41,955 nt of DNA. Source: Saccharothrix coeruleofusca (lineage in GTDB: Bacteria > Actinomycetota > Actinomycetes > Mycobacteriales > Pseudonocardiaceae). The stretch is from contig NZ_BMRG01000025.1 in the NCBI RefSeq assembly GCF_014648515.1, positions 36,370-78,324 of the forward strand, written 5' to 3'. The notes below the pieces were generated by a model. The model was given only the letters and a program-made list of their open reading frames with translations. It was not told the DNA's origin and did not search any database. The stretch's first letter is position 1, and each line of letters begins with the position of its first letter. The position numbers were made by a program, and so were the translations under genes. Below are positions 23,943 to 32,100 of the stretch, piece after piece.

Positions 23943-23986
23943 ACCGCACCCCAACGACGAACTCGCGGTACCCGAGCGTTCGACTC
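23943..23986 (-). repeat. Two tandem 22-bp units in inverted orientation
   Basis: On the minus strand, units 23986-23965 (starting gagtcgaacgctcggg) and 23964-23943 (starting gagttcgtcgttgggg) follow directly after the exonuclease stop. The 15-mer gagcgttcgactcgc at 23974-23988 is the exact inverse of gcgagtcgaacgctc at 23715-23729, so the two ends of this gap are inverted repeats 244 bp apart. Confidence 0.6.
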
Positions 23987-23998
23987 GCGGGGTGGGGG

Positions 23999-24946
23999 TC
24001 AGGCCCGGCGGCGTTCCAGGGCGTTGAGCAGGCGCGGCAGAGAGCTGCCCAGGCCCCAGTGCCGGGTCAGCTCCGCCACCCGGTCGGGGTCGGCCGGGGC
24101 GGCGGGCACGGCGTCGTCGCGGTCCTGCAGCACCGGGGCGTCCACCGCCACGTCGACCACCGTCGGGGCGACCGCCAGGTAGTCCTGGGCGTTGAGCAGC
24201 GCGGTGCGGGCACGGGTGGTCAGCTTGCGGTCGCGGCCGTCGTGCACCGCGGCCAGCACCGCTTCCAGCGAGCCGAACTCGCTGATCAGCTTGGCCGCGG
24301 TCTTCTCGCCGATGCCCGCCACGCCGGGCAGCCCGTCGGAGGGGTCGCCGCGCAGCACCGCCATGCCCGCGTACGCCCGCCCCGCGTCGACCTCGGGCAG
24401 GGCGTACTTGGCGGCCAGTTCCGCCGGGCCGACCAGTTCCGCCTTGGCCCAGCCGCGCCCCAGGTACAGCACGCGCACCGGGGTCGGTCGTTCGCGCACC
24501 ACCTGGAACAGGTCGCGGTCGCCGGTGATGACCTCCACCGGGTCGGTCTCCTCGCGCGCGGCCAGCGTGCCGATCACGTCGTCGGCCTCGTAGCCGACGG
24601 CCTCGGCGGTGGCGATGCCGACCGCGTCGAGCACGTCGAGGATGATCGGCACCTGGGGGCTCAGCGCGTCGGGCACCTCCTCTTCGCCGTCCGCGCCGTC
24701 CGCCGCCACCCGGTGCGCCTTGTACGAGGGCAGGGCGGCCACCCGGAACTCCGGTCGCCAGTCCGCGTCCAGGCACGCGACCAGCCTGCCCGGCCGACGG
24801 TCGGTGATCACCTTCGCGATGGTGTCGACGAATCCGCGCACCGCGTTGACCGGTGTGCCGTCGGGGGCGGTCATCGACTCGGGCAGCGCGTAGAAGGCCC
24901 GGAAGTACAGGCTGGCGGCGTCCAACAGGACGAGCGGGGAACTCAC
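23999..24946 (-). CDS. 5'-3' exonuclease (FEN/PolI N-terminal domain type)
   Basis: A 315-residue stand-alone structure-specific nuclease of the PIN/FEN fold, like the N-terminal domain of DNA polymerase [18 protein letters not shown] holds the first catalytic Asp and the conserved Arg; [23 protein letters not shown] and [11 protein letters not shown] carry further acidic metal ligands. [22 protein letters not shown] is the helix-3-turn-helix DNA-binding motif. It would remove flaps or RNA primers during replication and repair. I placed the start at GTG 24946, right before the [11 protein letters not shown] strand; a longer start at 25090 would run antisense over the peptidase gene. It matches Rv2090 in position, between the DUF4333 gene and the Xaa-Pro peptidase. 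Confidence 0.9.
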   Translation of the reverse strand: MSSPLVLLDAASLYFRAFYALPESMTAPDGTPVNAVRGFVDTIAKVITDRRPGRLVACLDADWRPEFRVAALPSYKAHRVAADGADGEEEVPDALSPQVPIILDVLDAVGIATAEAVGYEADDVIGTLAAREETDPVEVITGDRDLFQVVRERPTPVRVLYLGRGWAKAELVGPAELAAKYALPEVDAGRAYAGMAVLRGDPSDGLPGVAGIGEKTAAKLISEFGSLEAVLAAVHDGRDRKLTTRARTALLNAQDYLAVAPTVVDVAVDAPVLQDRDDAVPAAPADPDRVAELTRHWGLGSSLPRLLNALERRRA

Positions 24947-24976
24947 GGCGACCAGCGTGCCAGAGACCGCCTCGAC

Positions 24977-24982
24977 TAGGCT
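24977..24982 (+). promoter_or_regulatory. -10 box of a probable leaderless peptidase promoter
   Basis: TAGGCT, the same hexamer as at dop, lies 7 nt before ATG 24990, and the gap (ccccgac) has no ribosome site. The 43-bp gap is shared with the divergent exonuclease start at 24946. Confidence 0.5.
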
Positions 24983-24989
24983 CCCCGAC

Positions 24990-26120
24990 ATGTCGACCCG
25001 TGTTGGACCCCTGGACGTGGACGCGCTGCGCGCGCGGTTGGACCGGGCCACCGCCGCGGCCGCCGCCGCCGGGCTGGACGCCCTGCTCATCTCCCCCGGT
25101 TCCGACCTGCGCTACCTGATCGGCGCGGGTGGCTCGTCGTTCGAGCGGTTGACCTGCCTGGTGCTGCCGGTGGGTCGGGAGCCGGTGCTGGTGGTGCCCA
25201 AGCTGGAGCAGCCCGGCTACGCGGGCGTGCCCACCGACGCGCTGGGTGTCGGGGTGGCCACCTGGGTCGACGGCGAGGACCCCTACGAGCTGGTCCGCAA
25301 GGCGCTCAAGGGCACCGGCCGGGTCGCCGTGGCGGACATGATGCCCGCGCTGCACAACCTGCGCCTGCGCGCGGTGATCGGCGGCGAGCAGGTGCTGGCC
25401 GGGCCGGTGCTGCGGGAGCTGCGGATGCGCAAGGACGCCGCCGAGGTCGCGGCGCTGCGCAAGGCGGGCGCCGCGATCGACCGGGTGCACGCGCGCGTGG
25501 GCGAGTGGCTGCGGCCCGGTCGCACCGAGGCCGAGGTGGGCGCGGACATCGCCGCCGCCATCGTGGCCGAGGGGCACGAGCTGGCCGAGTTCGTCATCGT
25601 CGGCTCCGGCCCCAACGGCGCCTCGCCGCACCACAGCCTGTCCAACCGGGTGATCGAAGCCGGTGACGTGGTGGTGGTCGACATCGGCGGCCCGGTCGCC
25701 GAGGGCTACAACTCCGACTCCACCCGCACCTACGTGCTGGGCGAGCCGCGTGAGAAGGACGTGTGGGAGACCTACGCGGTGCTGCAGGCCGCGCAGCAGG
25801 CCGCGGTGGACGCGGTGCGGCCGGGGGTGACCTGCGAGGAGGTGGACGCGGCGGCCCGCCAGGTCATCGCCGACGCGGGCTTCGGCGAGTTCTTCGTCCA
25901 CCGCACCGGCCACGGCATCGGCCTGGACGTGCACGAGGAGCCCTACATCGTGGCGGGCAACGACCTGCCCCTGGAGCCGGGCATGGCCTTCAGCGTCGAA
26001 CCGGGCATCTACCTGCCCGGCCGGTGGGGCGCGCGGATCGAGGACATCGTGATCGCCACCGACAGCGGCGCGGAGAGCGTGAACACCCGACCGCACGAGC
26101 TGGTGGTGCTGCCCGCGTGA
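24990..26120 (+). CDS. Xaa-Pro aminopeptidase / dipeptidase (M24 family)
   Basis: A 376-residue metallopeptidase with a creatinase-like N-terminal domain (~1-145) and a pita-bread catalytic domain (~150-370). The five metal ligands are visible in order: Asp in VVDIGG, Asp in NSDSTRT, His in HRTGHGIG, Glu in SVEPGIY and Glu in RIEDIV. It cleaves the bond before proline in short peptides in the cytosol, which could finish peptides released by the proteasome; that link is inference from location. It matches Rv2089c in position. ATG 24990 is supported by a TANNNT box; an upstream ATG at 24957 lacks one. The last bases overlap the Lrp gene (GTGA), so the two are coupled. Confidence 0.93.
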   Translation: MSTRVGPLDVDALRARLDRATAAAAAAGLDALLISPGSDLRYLIGAGGSSFERLTCLVLPVGREPVLVVPKLEQPGYAGVPTDALGVGVATWVDGEDPYELVRKALKGTGRVAVADMMPALHNLRLRAVIGGEQVLAGPVLRELRMRKDAAEVAALRKAGAAIDRVHARVGEWLRPGRTEAEVGADIAAAIVAEGHELAEFVIVGSGPNGASPHHSLSNRVIEAGDVVVVDIGGPVAEGYNSDSTRTYVLGEPREKDVWETYAVLQAAQQAAVDAVRPGVTCEEVDAAARQVIADAGFGEFFVHRTGHGIGLDVHEEPYIVAGNDLPLEPGMAFSVEPGIYLPGRWGARIEDIVIATDSGAESVNTRPHELVVLPA

Positions 26121-26566
26121 CGAACCTGGAGCCGACGGACCGGGCGATCCTGCGCGAGCTGGCCGCCGACGGCCGGTGCAGCTTCACCGACCTGGCCGAG
26201 CGGGTGGGGCTGAGCGTCTCGGCCGTGCACCAGCGGGTGCGGCGGCTGGAGCAGCGCGGCGTGGTCAAGGGGTACGCGGCGCGGCTGGACGGTGACGAGA
26301 TCGGCCTGCCGCTGACCGCGTTCATCTCGCTGACCCCGATCGACCCGGCGGCTCCGGACGACTACCCCAGGCGGGTCGAGCACCTGCCGCAGATCGAGGC
26401 GTGCTACTCGGTCGCGGGGGACGCCTCCTACGTCCTGCGCGTCCGGGTGGCCTCGCCGACCGCCCTGGAGGAGCTGCTGCGGCAGATCCGCGAGGCGGCG
26501 CACGTGTCCACCCGGACCACGGTCGTGCTGTCCACGCCGTACGAGGACCGGCCCCCGGCTGTATAG
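26117..26566 (+). CDS. Lrp/AsnC-family transcriptional regulator
   Basis: A 149-residue regulator. Residues ~5-60 form the AsnC winged helix (LEPTDRAILRELAADGRCSFTDLAERVGLSVSAVHQRVRRLEQRGVVKGYAARLD). Residues ~65-145 form the RAM ligand domain (LTAFISLTPIDP, then QIEACYSVAGDASYVLRVRVASPTALEELL), the fold that senses amino acids and builds octamers. GTG 26117 shares bases with the peptidase TGA at 26118-26120, so it is made with an enzyme that releases amino acids. It is convergent with an aminotransferase gene. An amino-acid-responsive role is typical for the family; target genes are not visible. Confidence 0.93.
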   Translation: MTNLEPTDRAILRELAADGRCSFTDLAERVGLSVSAVHQRVRRLEQRGVVKGYAARLDGDEIGLPLTAFISLTPIDPAAPDDYPRRVEHLPQIEACYSVAGDASYVLRVRVASPTALEELLRQIREAAHVSTRTTVVLSTPYEDRPPAV

Positions 26567-26570
26567 GATC

Positions 26571-26626
26571 GCCGCGCCTCCGGCGCGGCCTCGCGCGGTG
26601 ACCACCGAGGGGCGGTGGTCACCGCG
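26571..26626. terminator. Double hairpin between the convergent Lrp and aminotransferase genes
   Basis: First stem: gccgcgcc (26571-26578) with ggcgcggc (26582-26589), 3-nt loop. Second stem: cgcggtgaccacc (26594-26606) with ggtggtcaccgcg (26614-26626), perfect 13 bp, 7-nt loop. Together they fill the 68-bp gap and could stop transcription from both sides. Confidence 0.75.
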
Positions 26627-26634
26627 GGCGGTGG

Positions 26635-27381
26635 TCAGTCGAAGGGGTCCTGGGGGATGGCGTCGTAGGCGGTTCGCAGGTGGGTCAGGGTGGGCTCGGT
26701 GACGTCGAAGTCGACCTCGCCGACGCGGGACACCGGGACCACCCCGTTGGAGTTGCTCAGGAACGCCGCCTGGAACGAGCGCAGGTCGGCCAGCCGCACG
26801 ACCTCCCGGTGCGACGGCACCTCCCGCTCCAGCAGCCGCATGGTGATCCCGTGCAGCCAGTCCGCCTGCGGCCACACCACCCGGCCGTCGCGCACGAACC
26901 CGATGTTGGCGATCGCGCTCTCGACCACCACGTCGTCCGGCGTGGTCAGCAGCGCGTCGTCGAACCCGGCCGCCACCGCGCGTCGGCCGTGCAGCAGCTG
27001 ACCGAAGCCGCCGATGTGCTTCACGTGCGGCAGCGGGCGGGTGTAGCGCACCGGCAGCAGGCTGTGCGGGTGTGACGAGCCCTGGTGGGGCGGGCGCACG
27101 GTCACCATGGTCGTCGGCTCGTCCAGGCCGAACACCGTGACCCGCACGGAGGCGTCGCGGACGTCGTCGGCCAGTGCGTGCGAGACCAGGTCGGCCACCC
27201 CGGTCAAGCCCTGCCCGTACAGCTCCCGGTGCGCCGAGTCCAGCCTGCGCAGGTGCAGTTCCAGGCCGCGCACCCGCCGGTCGCGCACCTGCATGGCGGT
27301 GAAGTGGCCGTAGTTGGCCAGCAGGCCGCTCGCCACCTGCTCGGGTGTGGCGGGGCCGCCGTCGATCTCGATCCTCAGCAC
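26635..27381 (-). CDS. Class IV (PLP) aminotransferase / aminodeoxychorismate-lyase-like protein
   Basis: A 248-residue fold-type IV PLP enzyme. The N-terminal part (FTAMQVRDRRVRGLELHLRRLDSAHRELYG) is the family opening; HVKHIGGFGQLLHGRRAVAAGFDDALL carries the likely PLP Lys; VVESAIANIGFVRDG matches the E-x3-N-I/F segment that binds PLP. The C-terminus (SFQAAFLSNSNGVVPVSRVG) closes the site. Relatives include branched-chain and D-amino acid aminotransferases and 4-amino-4-deoxychorismate lyase (PabC); I cannot separate these by eye. GTG 27381 starts the conserved frame; TACGGT lies 8 nt upstream, slightly off the leaderless spacing. It is divergent from the AraC/DJ-1 gene and convergent with the Lrp gene. 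Confidence 0.85.
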   Translation of the reverse strand: MLRIEIDGGPATPEQVASGLLANYGHFTAMQVRDRRVRGLELHLRRLDSAHRELYGQGLTGVADLVSHALADDVRDASVRVTVFGLDEPTTMVTVRPPHQGSSHPHSLLPVRYTRPLPHVKHIGGFGQLLHGRRAVAAGFDDALLTTPDDVVVESAIANIGFVRDGRVVWPQADWLHGITMRLLEREVPSHREVVRLADLRSFQAAFLSNSNGVVPVSRVGEVDFDVTEPTLTHLRTAYDAIPQDPFD

Positions 27382-27460
27382 GACCGGGAACCGTAGCGTG
27401 GCGGGAATCGAGGGTTGTGGGTCGTTGCCGCCGCGTCGGGCGGGGAACAGGGTGGAACAC

Positions 27461-28414
27461 GTGGAACGCGAGGTGCTGATCGTCGGCTACGACGGGGCGA
27501 CGCTGCTGGACGTCGCCGGGCCGGTGGACGTGTTCGACGGGGCGGGGCAGGTCTGCGGCGGCTACCGGGTGCGGCTGGCCGGGCTCGGCGGCGGGTTCGC
27601 GGTCACCGCGGGCCTGCGGATGCGGGCCGAGGACCTGCGCGAGGTGACCGGACCGGTGGACACCCTGGTCGTGGTGGGCGGCCAGGGGTTCACCCGTGCC
27701 GCGGCCGACGCCGAGCTGCTGGCGCACCTGACCCGGTTGGCGGCCACCGCGCGGCGGGTCGCCAGCGTGTGCACCGGGGCGCTGGTGCTGGCCGCCGCAG
27801 GGCTGCTGGAGGGTTGCCGGGCCACCACGCACTGGGCCTACTGCGCGGAGTTGGCCGCTCACCCCGGTGTCGAGGTGGTGCCCGACGCGATCTTCGTCCA
27901 GGACGGCCGCACGGCCACCTCGGCGGGTGTCAGCGCGGGCATCGACCTGGCCCTGGCGCTGGTGGAGCAGGACCACGGGGCCGCGCTGGCCAGGCTGCTG
28001 GCCCGCTGGCTGGTGGTGTTCCTGCAGCGCCCCGGCGGCCAGTCGCAGTTCAGCGTGCGCTCGCGGGTTCCGCCGGTGCGCGAGGCCGGGTTGCGGGCGG
28101 TGCTCGACGCCGTGGTGGAGGACCCGACCGGGCCGTGGACGGTGGAGCGGATGGCCCGCCGCGCGGCGATGAGCACCCGCCACTTCGCCAGGGTCTTCCC
28201 GCGCCGGGTCGGCCTGTCGCCCGCCCGGTACGTGGAGCGGGTGCGGGTCGAGGCGGCGGCCACCGCGCTGGAGTCCGGTGACGACGGGCTCGACGTGGTG
28301 GCGCGGAACTGCGGCTTCGGCACGGCGGAGACCCTGCGCCGGGCGTTCTCGCGGGTGCTCGGCGTGACGCCGGGCGGTTACCGTCACAGGTTCCGCACCA
28401 CCGGTGCGGCATGA
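27461..28414 (+). CDS. AraC-family regulator with N-terminal DJ-1/PfpI domain (FtrA/GlxA type)
   Basis: A 317-residue regulator. Residues ~1-175 are a DJ-1/PfpI (class I glutamine amidotransferase-like) domain with VCTGALVLAAAGLLEG, so Cys104-Thr105 sit at the nucleophile elbow, and D17 in YDGATLLDVAGP. Residues ~215-317 form the AraC double HTH, including MARRAAMSTRHFARVFPRRVGLSPARYVERVR and VARNCGFGTAETLRRAFSRVLGVTPGGYRHRF. The sensor domain keeps the Asp and Cys-Thr known from isocyanide hydratase. GTG 27461 was chosen; GTG 27452 is in frame and possible. The stop overlaps an ATG (ATGA), but the next gene probably starts 15 bp later at a better ribosome site. Confidence 0.9.
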   Translation: MEREVLIVGYDGATLLDVAGPVDVFDGAGQVCGGYRVRLAGLGGGFAVTAGLRMRAEDLREVTGPVDTLVVVGGQGFTRAAADAELLAHLTRLAATARRVASVCTGALVLAAAGLLEGCRATTHWAYCAELAAHPGVEVVPDAIFVQDGRTATSAGVSAGIDLALALVEQDHGAALARLLARWLVVFLQRPGGQSQFSVRSRVPPVREAGLRAVLDAVVEDPTGPWTVERMARRAAMSTRHFARVFPRRVGLSPARYVERVRVEAAATALESGDDGLDVVARNCGFGTAETLRRAFSRVLGVTPGGYRHRFRTTGAA

Positions 28415-28428
28415 GGAGGGGAAGAGAC

Positions 28429-29070
28429 ATGGACTTGGCGTTCGTGCTGTACCCGGAGTTCACCGCGTTGGACCTGGTCGGGCCGTTGGACGTGCTGGGG
28501 CACCAGGGGCTGGTGGGGCAGGAGGAGGTGCGGGTGCACTTCGTCGCCGCCACGCGCGAGCCGGTGCGCTCCGACGTGGGCCTGACCGTCACGCCGAGCA
28601 CGACCTTCGACGAGCTGGCGCGGGCCGACGTGGTCGTGGTGCCCGGCGGGGACGTGAGGCAGGCGCTGGCCGGGGGACAGGTGTCGGCGTGGCTGCGCGA
28701 GGTCCACCCGACCGCGACGTGGACCACCTCGGTGTGCACCGGTTCGATCCTGCTGGCCGACGCGGGTCTGCTGGCGGGCCGCCCGGCCACCACGCACTGG
28801 GCCTTCCGCGACGCGCTCGCCCAGCGGGGGGCGGTGATCAGCACCGACCGGGTGGTCCGCGACGGGAAGGTGATCACCGCGGCGGGCGTGTCGGCCGGGA
28901 TCGACATGGCGCTCACCCTGGTCGAGCTGATCTGGGGGGAGCGGCGGGCGCAGGCGACCCAGCTGTTCATCGAGTACGACCCGCAGCCTCCCCACGACGC
29001 GGGCGCGGTGGAGAAGGCGCCCGCCGAGGTGGTGGACGGCGTGCTGGCCGCGCTGGGGCGCATGGCCTGA
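28429..29070 (+). CDS. DJ-1/PfpI-family protein, isocyanide hydratase-like
   Basis: A 213-residue DJ-1/PfpI enzyme. FVLYPEFTALDLVGPLDVL holds D15, and TSVCTGSILLADAGLLAGRPATTHW holds Cys103-Thr104. These match the Asp, Cys and Thr of Pseudomonas isocyanide hydratase, which turns an isonitrile (R-NC) into an N-formamide. VVRDGKVITAAGVSAGIDMALTLVE is shared nearly word for word with the AraC gene just upstream. ATG 28429 is preferred to the ATG at 28411 because an AGGAGGGG ribosome site lies between them. It is co-transcribed with the regulator, which probably senses its substrate. Other DJ-1 activities such as glyoxalase or chaperone cannot be excluded. Confidence 0.88.
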   Translation: MDLAFVLYPEFTALDLVGPLDVLGHQGLVGQEEVRVHFVAATREPVRSDVGLTVTPSTTFDELARADVVVVPGGDVRQALAGGQVSAWLREVHPTATWTTSVCTGSILLADAGLLAGRPATTHWAFRDALAQRGAVISTDRVVRDGKVITAAGVSAGIDMALTLVELIWGERRAQATQLFIEYDPQPPHDAGAVEKAPAEVVDGVLAALGRMA

Positions 29071-29124
29071 CACCACGGGCGCGGCTTTGCCCTCCTTGTG
29101 GTTCGCACGGGCCCCCGATGGCGG

Positions 29125-29130
29125 TACGTT
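29125..29130 (+). promoter_or_regulatory. Possible promoter of the CHAT/TPR gene
   Basis: TACGTT fits TANNNT, with a weak TTCGCA -35 at 29102-29107 (17-bp spacer). It lies inside the hairpin gatggcgg (29117-29124) / ccgccatc (29136-29143). A second stem, tcgggg / ccccga, follows at 29149-29164 in the leader. Confidence 0.35.
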
Positions 29131-29191
29131 CTGCCCCGCCATCACTCGTCGGGGGGATCCCCGACCTCCGTCGTCGCAAGGGTTGTGAGCC

Positions 29192-32100
29192 GTGGACCTG
29201 GGTGCCTCGCACGGAATCCGCTTCCGGTTCGAGACGGGACTGCTGTGCGCGGTCCTGCTCGACGCGCACGGCAAACCCCCGCTCAGGCTCGCCGAAGCGC
29301 TGTCCGCCGAGGTCGGCGAGCGCGACCTGGTGGTCACCGACACCGGTGACGCGCCGGAGGGCGCGCTGCGCGTCGAGCTGCGGCAGCGCTACGAGCTGGC
29401 CAGGCCGGTCGAGTGGAGCCTGCGGGTGGGGGTCGCCGGGCGTGATCGCGGTGGCGCGGTGGAGTTCGACCTGCCCGACGGCGTGGCGCTGCGGGTGGCC
29501 TCCACCGCGCCCACCGAGCCGACCGACGACGGCGCGCGGGTGCTGCTGCCCGCCGGGCCCGCCGAGCTGGTCGTGGCGGTGACCAGCGAACCGGTCTTCG
29601 CGGTCGGTGACACGGTGGTGCTGTGCCGCCCGGAGCAGGTGCGCGAGGCCGCGGTCGTGGTGTCGTGCCTGCCAGGGGACCGGTTCACCCCGGTGGTCGC
29701 GCTGACCGCGCCGCCGCCCGAGCCGGAGCACGACGCCCCGCCCGCCGCCCTGGCCGCGCGCCGGTCGTGGCGCAACCGCGTCGAGCGGCTGTCGGAGCTG
29801 TTGACGCGCACCGGGGTGCGGCGCGCGGTGGTGCTGGACGGGTCCGTGGTCGACGTGGTGCCCGAAGGGGTGTTCGCCGACCTGGAGCACCTGCGCCTGC
29901 CCGAGGGCGAGGACCTGACCGACGCGGCTTGGCGGCTGCTGCGGGGTGACGGCGGCCCGGAGCGGACGCTGTCGGTGCGCCCGGACGACGACCTGGTCGC
30001 GGCGCTGTTCACCGCGCTGCGCACCGGGTCCGCGCTGCGCGTGGCCGAGCACGCCGAGCCGGTCGCCGCGCGGTTCGCCGAGGTCGACCCGGACGGCGAC
30101 GAGGCCGTGCTGGTGGAGGACACCGGCGAGGCCGACGCGCTGGTGGCCGCCGTCTACGCCCACCACCGCGGCGCGCGTCTGGTCGTCACGCCCCGACCGG
30201 ACCTGACCGAGGTCTGCCGGGTGATCACCCAGGAGCAGGAGCGGGTCACCGAGTCGGCGCGGGCCATCGGCGACGCGGTCAAGGGCATCGCGGTCGGCGA
30301 GGCGCTGTGGCGGTACCTGTCCACCGGTGGCCACGACCCGTTCCCGGCGGTGGAGGCCGCGGTGAGCGCCCAGGTGCCCGCGGAGGTGGTCGAGCGGGTG
30401 GGGGACCGGGCGCTGACCGCGTTCACCACCGGGCTGCCCTACCCGTTCGTGCACACCGGGCGGGCCAACTGGGCGCGCAAGCCGATCGGGCACGTCGTCG
30501 CCGACCCGGCGCTGGTGGTGCTCACCGAGCTGCACCGGGCCGCCACGGCCCGCCCGCCCGCGGCGTTCAGCCTGGTCGTGGGCACCGGGCCCGCTCCCGA
30601 GCCCGCTGCAGGCGCCGCGCACCTGACCCACCAGATCACCCTGTCCGGGCCGGACGCCTCGCTGCCCGCGTTCACCGCGCTGACCTCGCGGCTGCCGGTG
30701 GAGCTGGTCTTCCTCAACTCCCACGCCCAGGACGGGACGATCCTGGTCGGCGAGCAGCCGCTGCCGACCCGGCTGATCGCCCAGCGGCTGCGGCTGGCCC
30801 ACGGCCCGATCGTGCTGGACAACTCCAGCCTGCCCTGGACCGAGGTGGGCCGGGAGCTGCTGCGGGTCGGCGCGCGCGGCTACGTCGGCGCGCTGTGGCG
30901 CATCCCCGAGGCGCTGGCGGCCGACTACGCCCGCGTGCTCGCGCGGCGGCTGACCGTCCACGAGGCCCCCGCCGCGCGGTCGGTGGTGGACACCGGGCTG
31001 CCCAGCGGCATCGAGCGGTCCTACCTGTACGTGGGCACCGTCAACGGGTGCCTGGACCGGTGGCGTGACCGCGCCGCGACCGAGGGCGCGACGGCGCTGG
31101 CCGCGTGCGAGCTGCTCGCGGGCGTGGCGCGCGTCGAGGAGGACCAGGCGCTGCGGCGCGTGCTGCGCCGGGAGATCGCGGCGCTGCGCCGCGTCGCGGA
31201 GGAGCACGGCCTGGACCGCACCGCGGCCTACGTCGACGTGCTGCTCGAGGAGCTGGCGCTGGCAGGCGATCCCGACCGGGCGCGGGAGCAGGCGGAGCGG
31301 ATCGACCGCGCCCTGCCGGAGCTGGACCTGCCCGCCGGGGAAGCCGACCGGCGGTGGGCGGCCCGGTTCGAGCTGACCGCCGCGCTGCACGATCGGCGCG
31401 GTGACGCGGACGCGGCCTTGGCCGACTACACCCGCTGCGCCTCCTACGGCGACCCCCGCCGCGACCGGCCCCAGGTGCTGCTGCGCCTGGCCGAGCTGGA
31501 GCCCGACCCGGCGCGGGCGCTGAGCCTGGCCGAGCAGGCCCACCAAGGGCTGTCCGATCGTGACGACCGGGCGGGAATGCTGGCGGCCTGCCGGGTGCTG
31601 GACGAGGTGGGGCAGCGCGCAGGCGACCAGGAGACCGCGCTGCGGTACGCGGTGGAGGGCTACCGGTTGGCTGTCGAACTGGAACACGAGGACGAGCGGA
31701 TCGCCTTCAAGCTCGACGAGTTCGCCCTGCGCCAGAGCACGGGCGACCTCGACGGCGCGATCCGGGTGGGCACCGAGGCGCTGGAGCTGTGCCGGGAGCG
31801 CCGCGACGAGCACGGCGAGCTGGCGGTGATCGGCAGGCTCGGCCAGTGCCACCGCGACCGCGGCGACCTGGACACCGCCCAGCACTACGCCACGGTGGGG
31901 TTGGCGCTGGCCGCGCGGCTGGACCTGCCGGTGGAGACGGCCCGGTTCGAGGACTTCATCGGCGACGTGCTGACCCGCGCGGGCAAGCACGCCGAGGCGC
32001 TGGAGCACTACCGGCACGCGGTGGAGACCGCGGTGGCCGTGGGCGAGCTGGCCCGCGGCGCGGAGCTGCTGCCGCACCTGGCTGTGGGCGCGGTGCGCGC

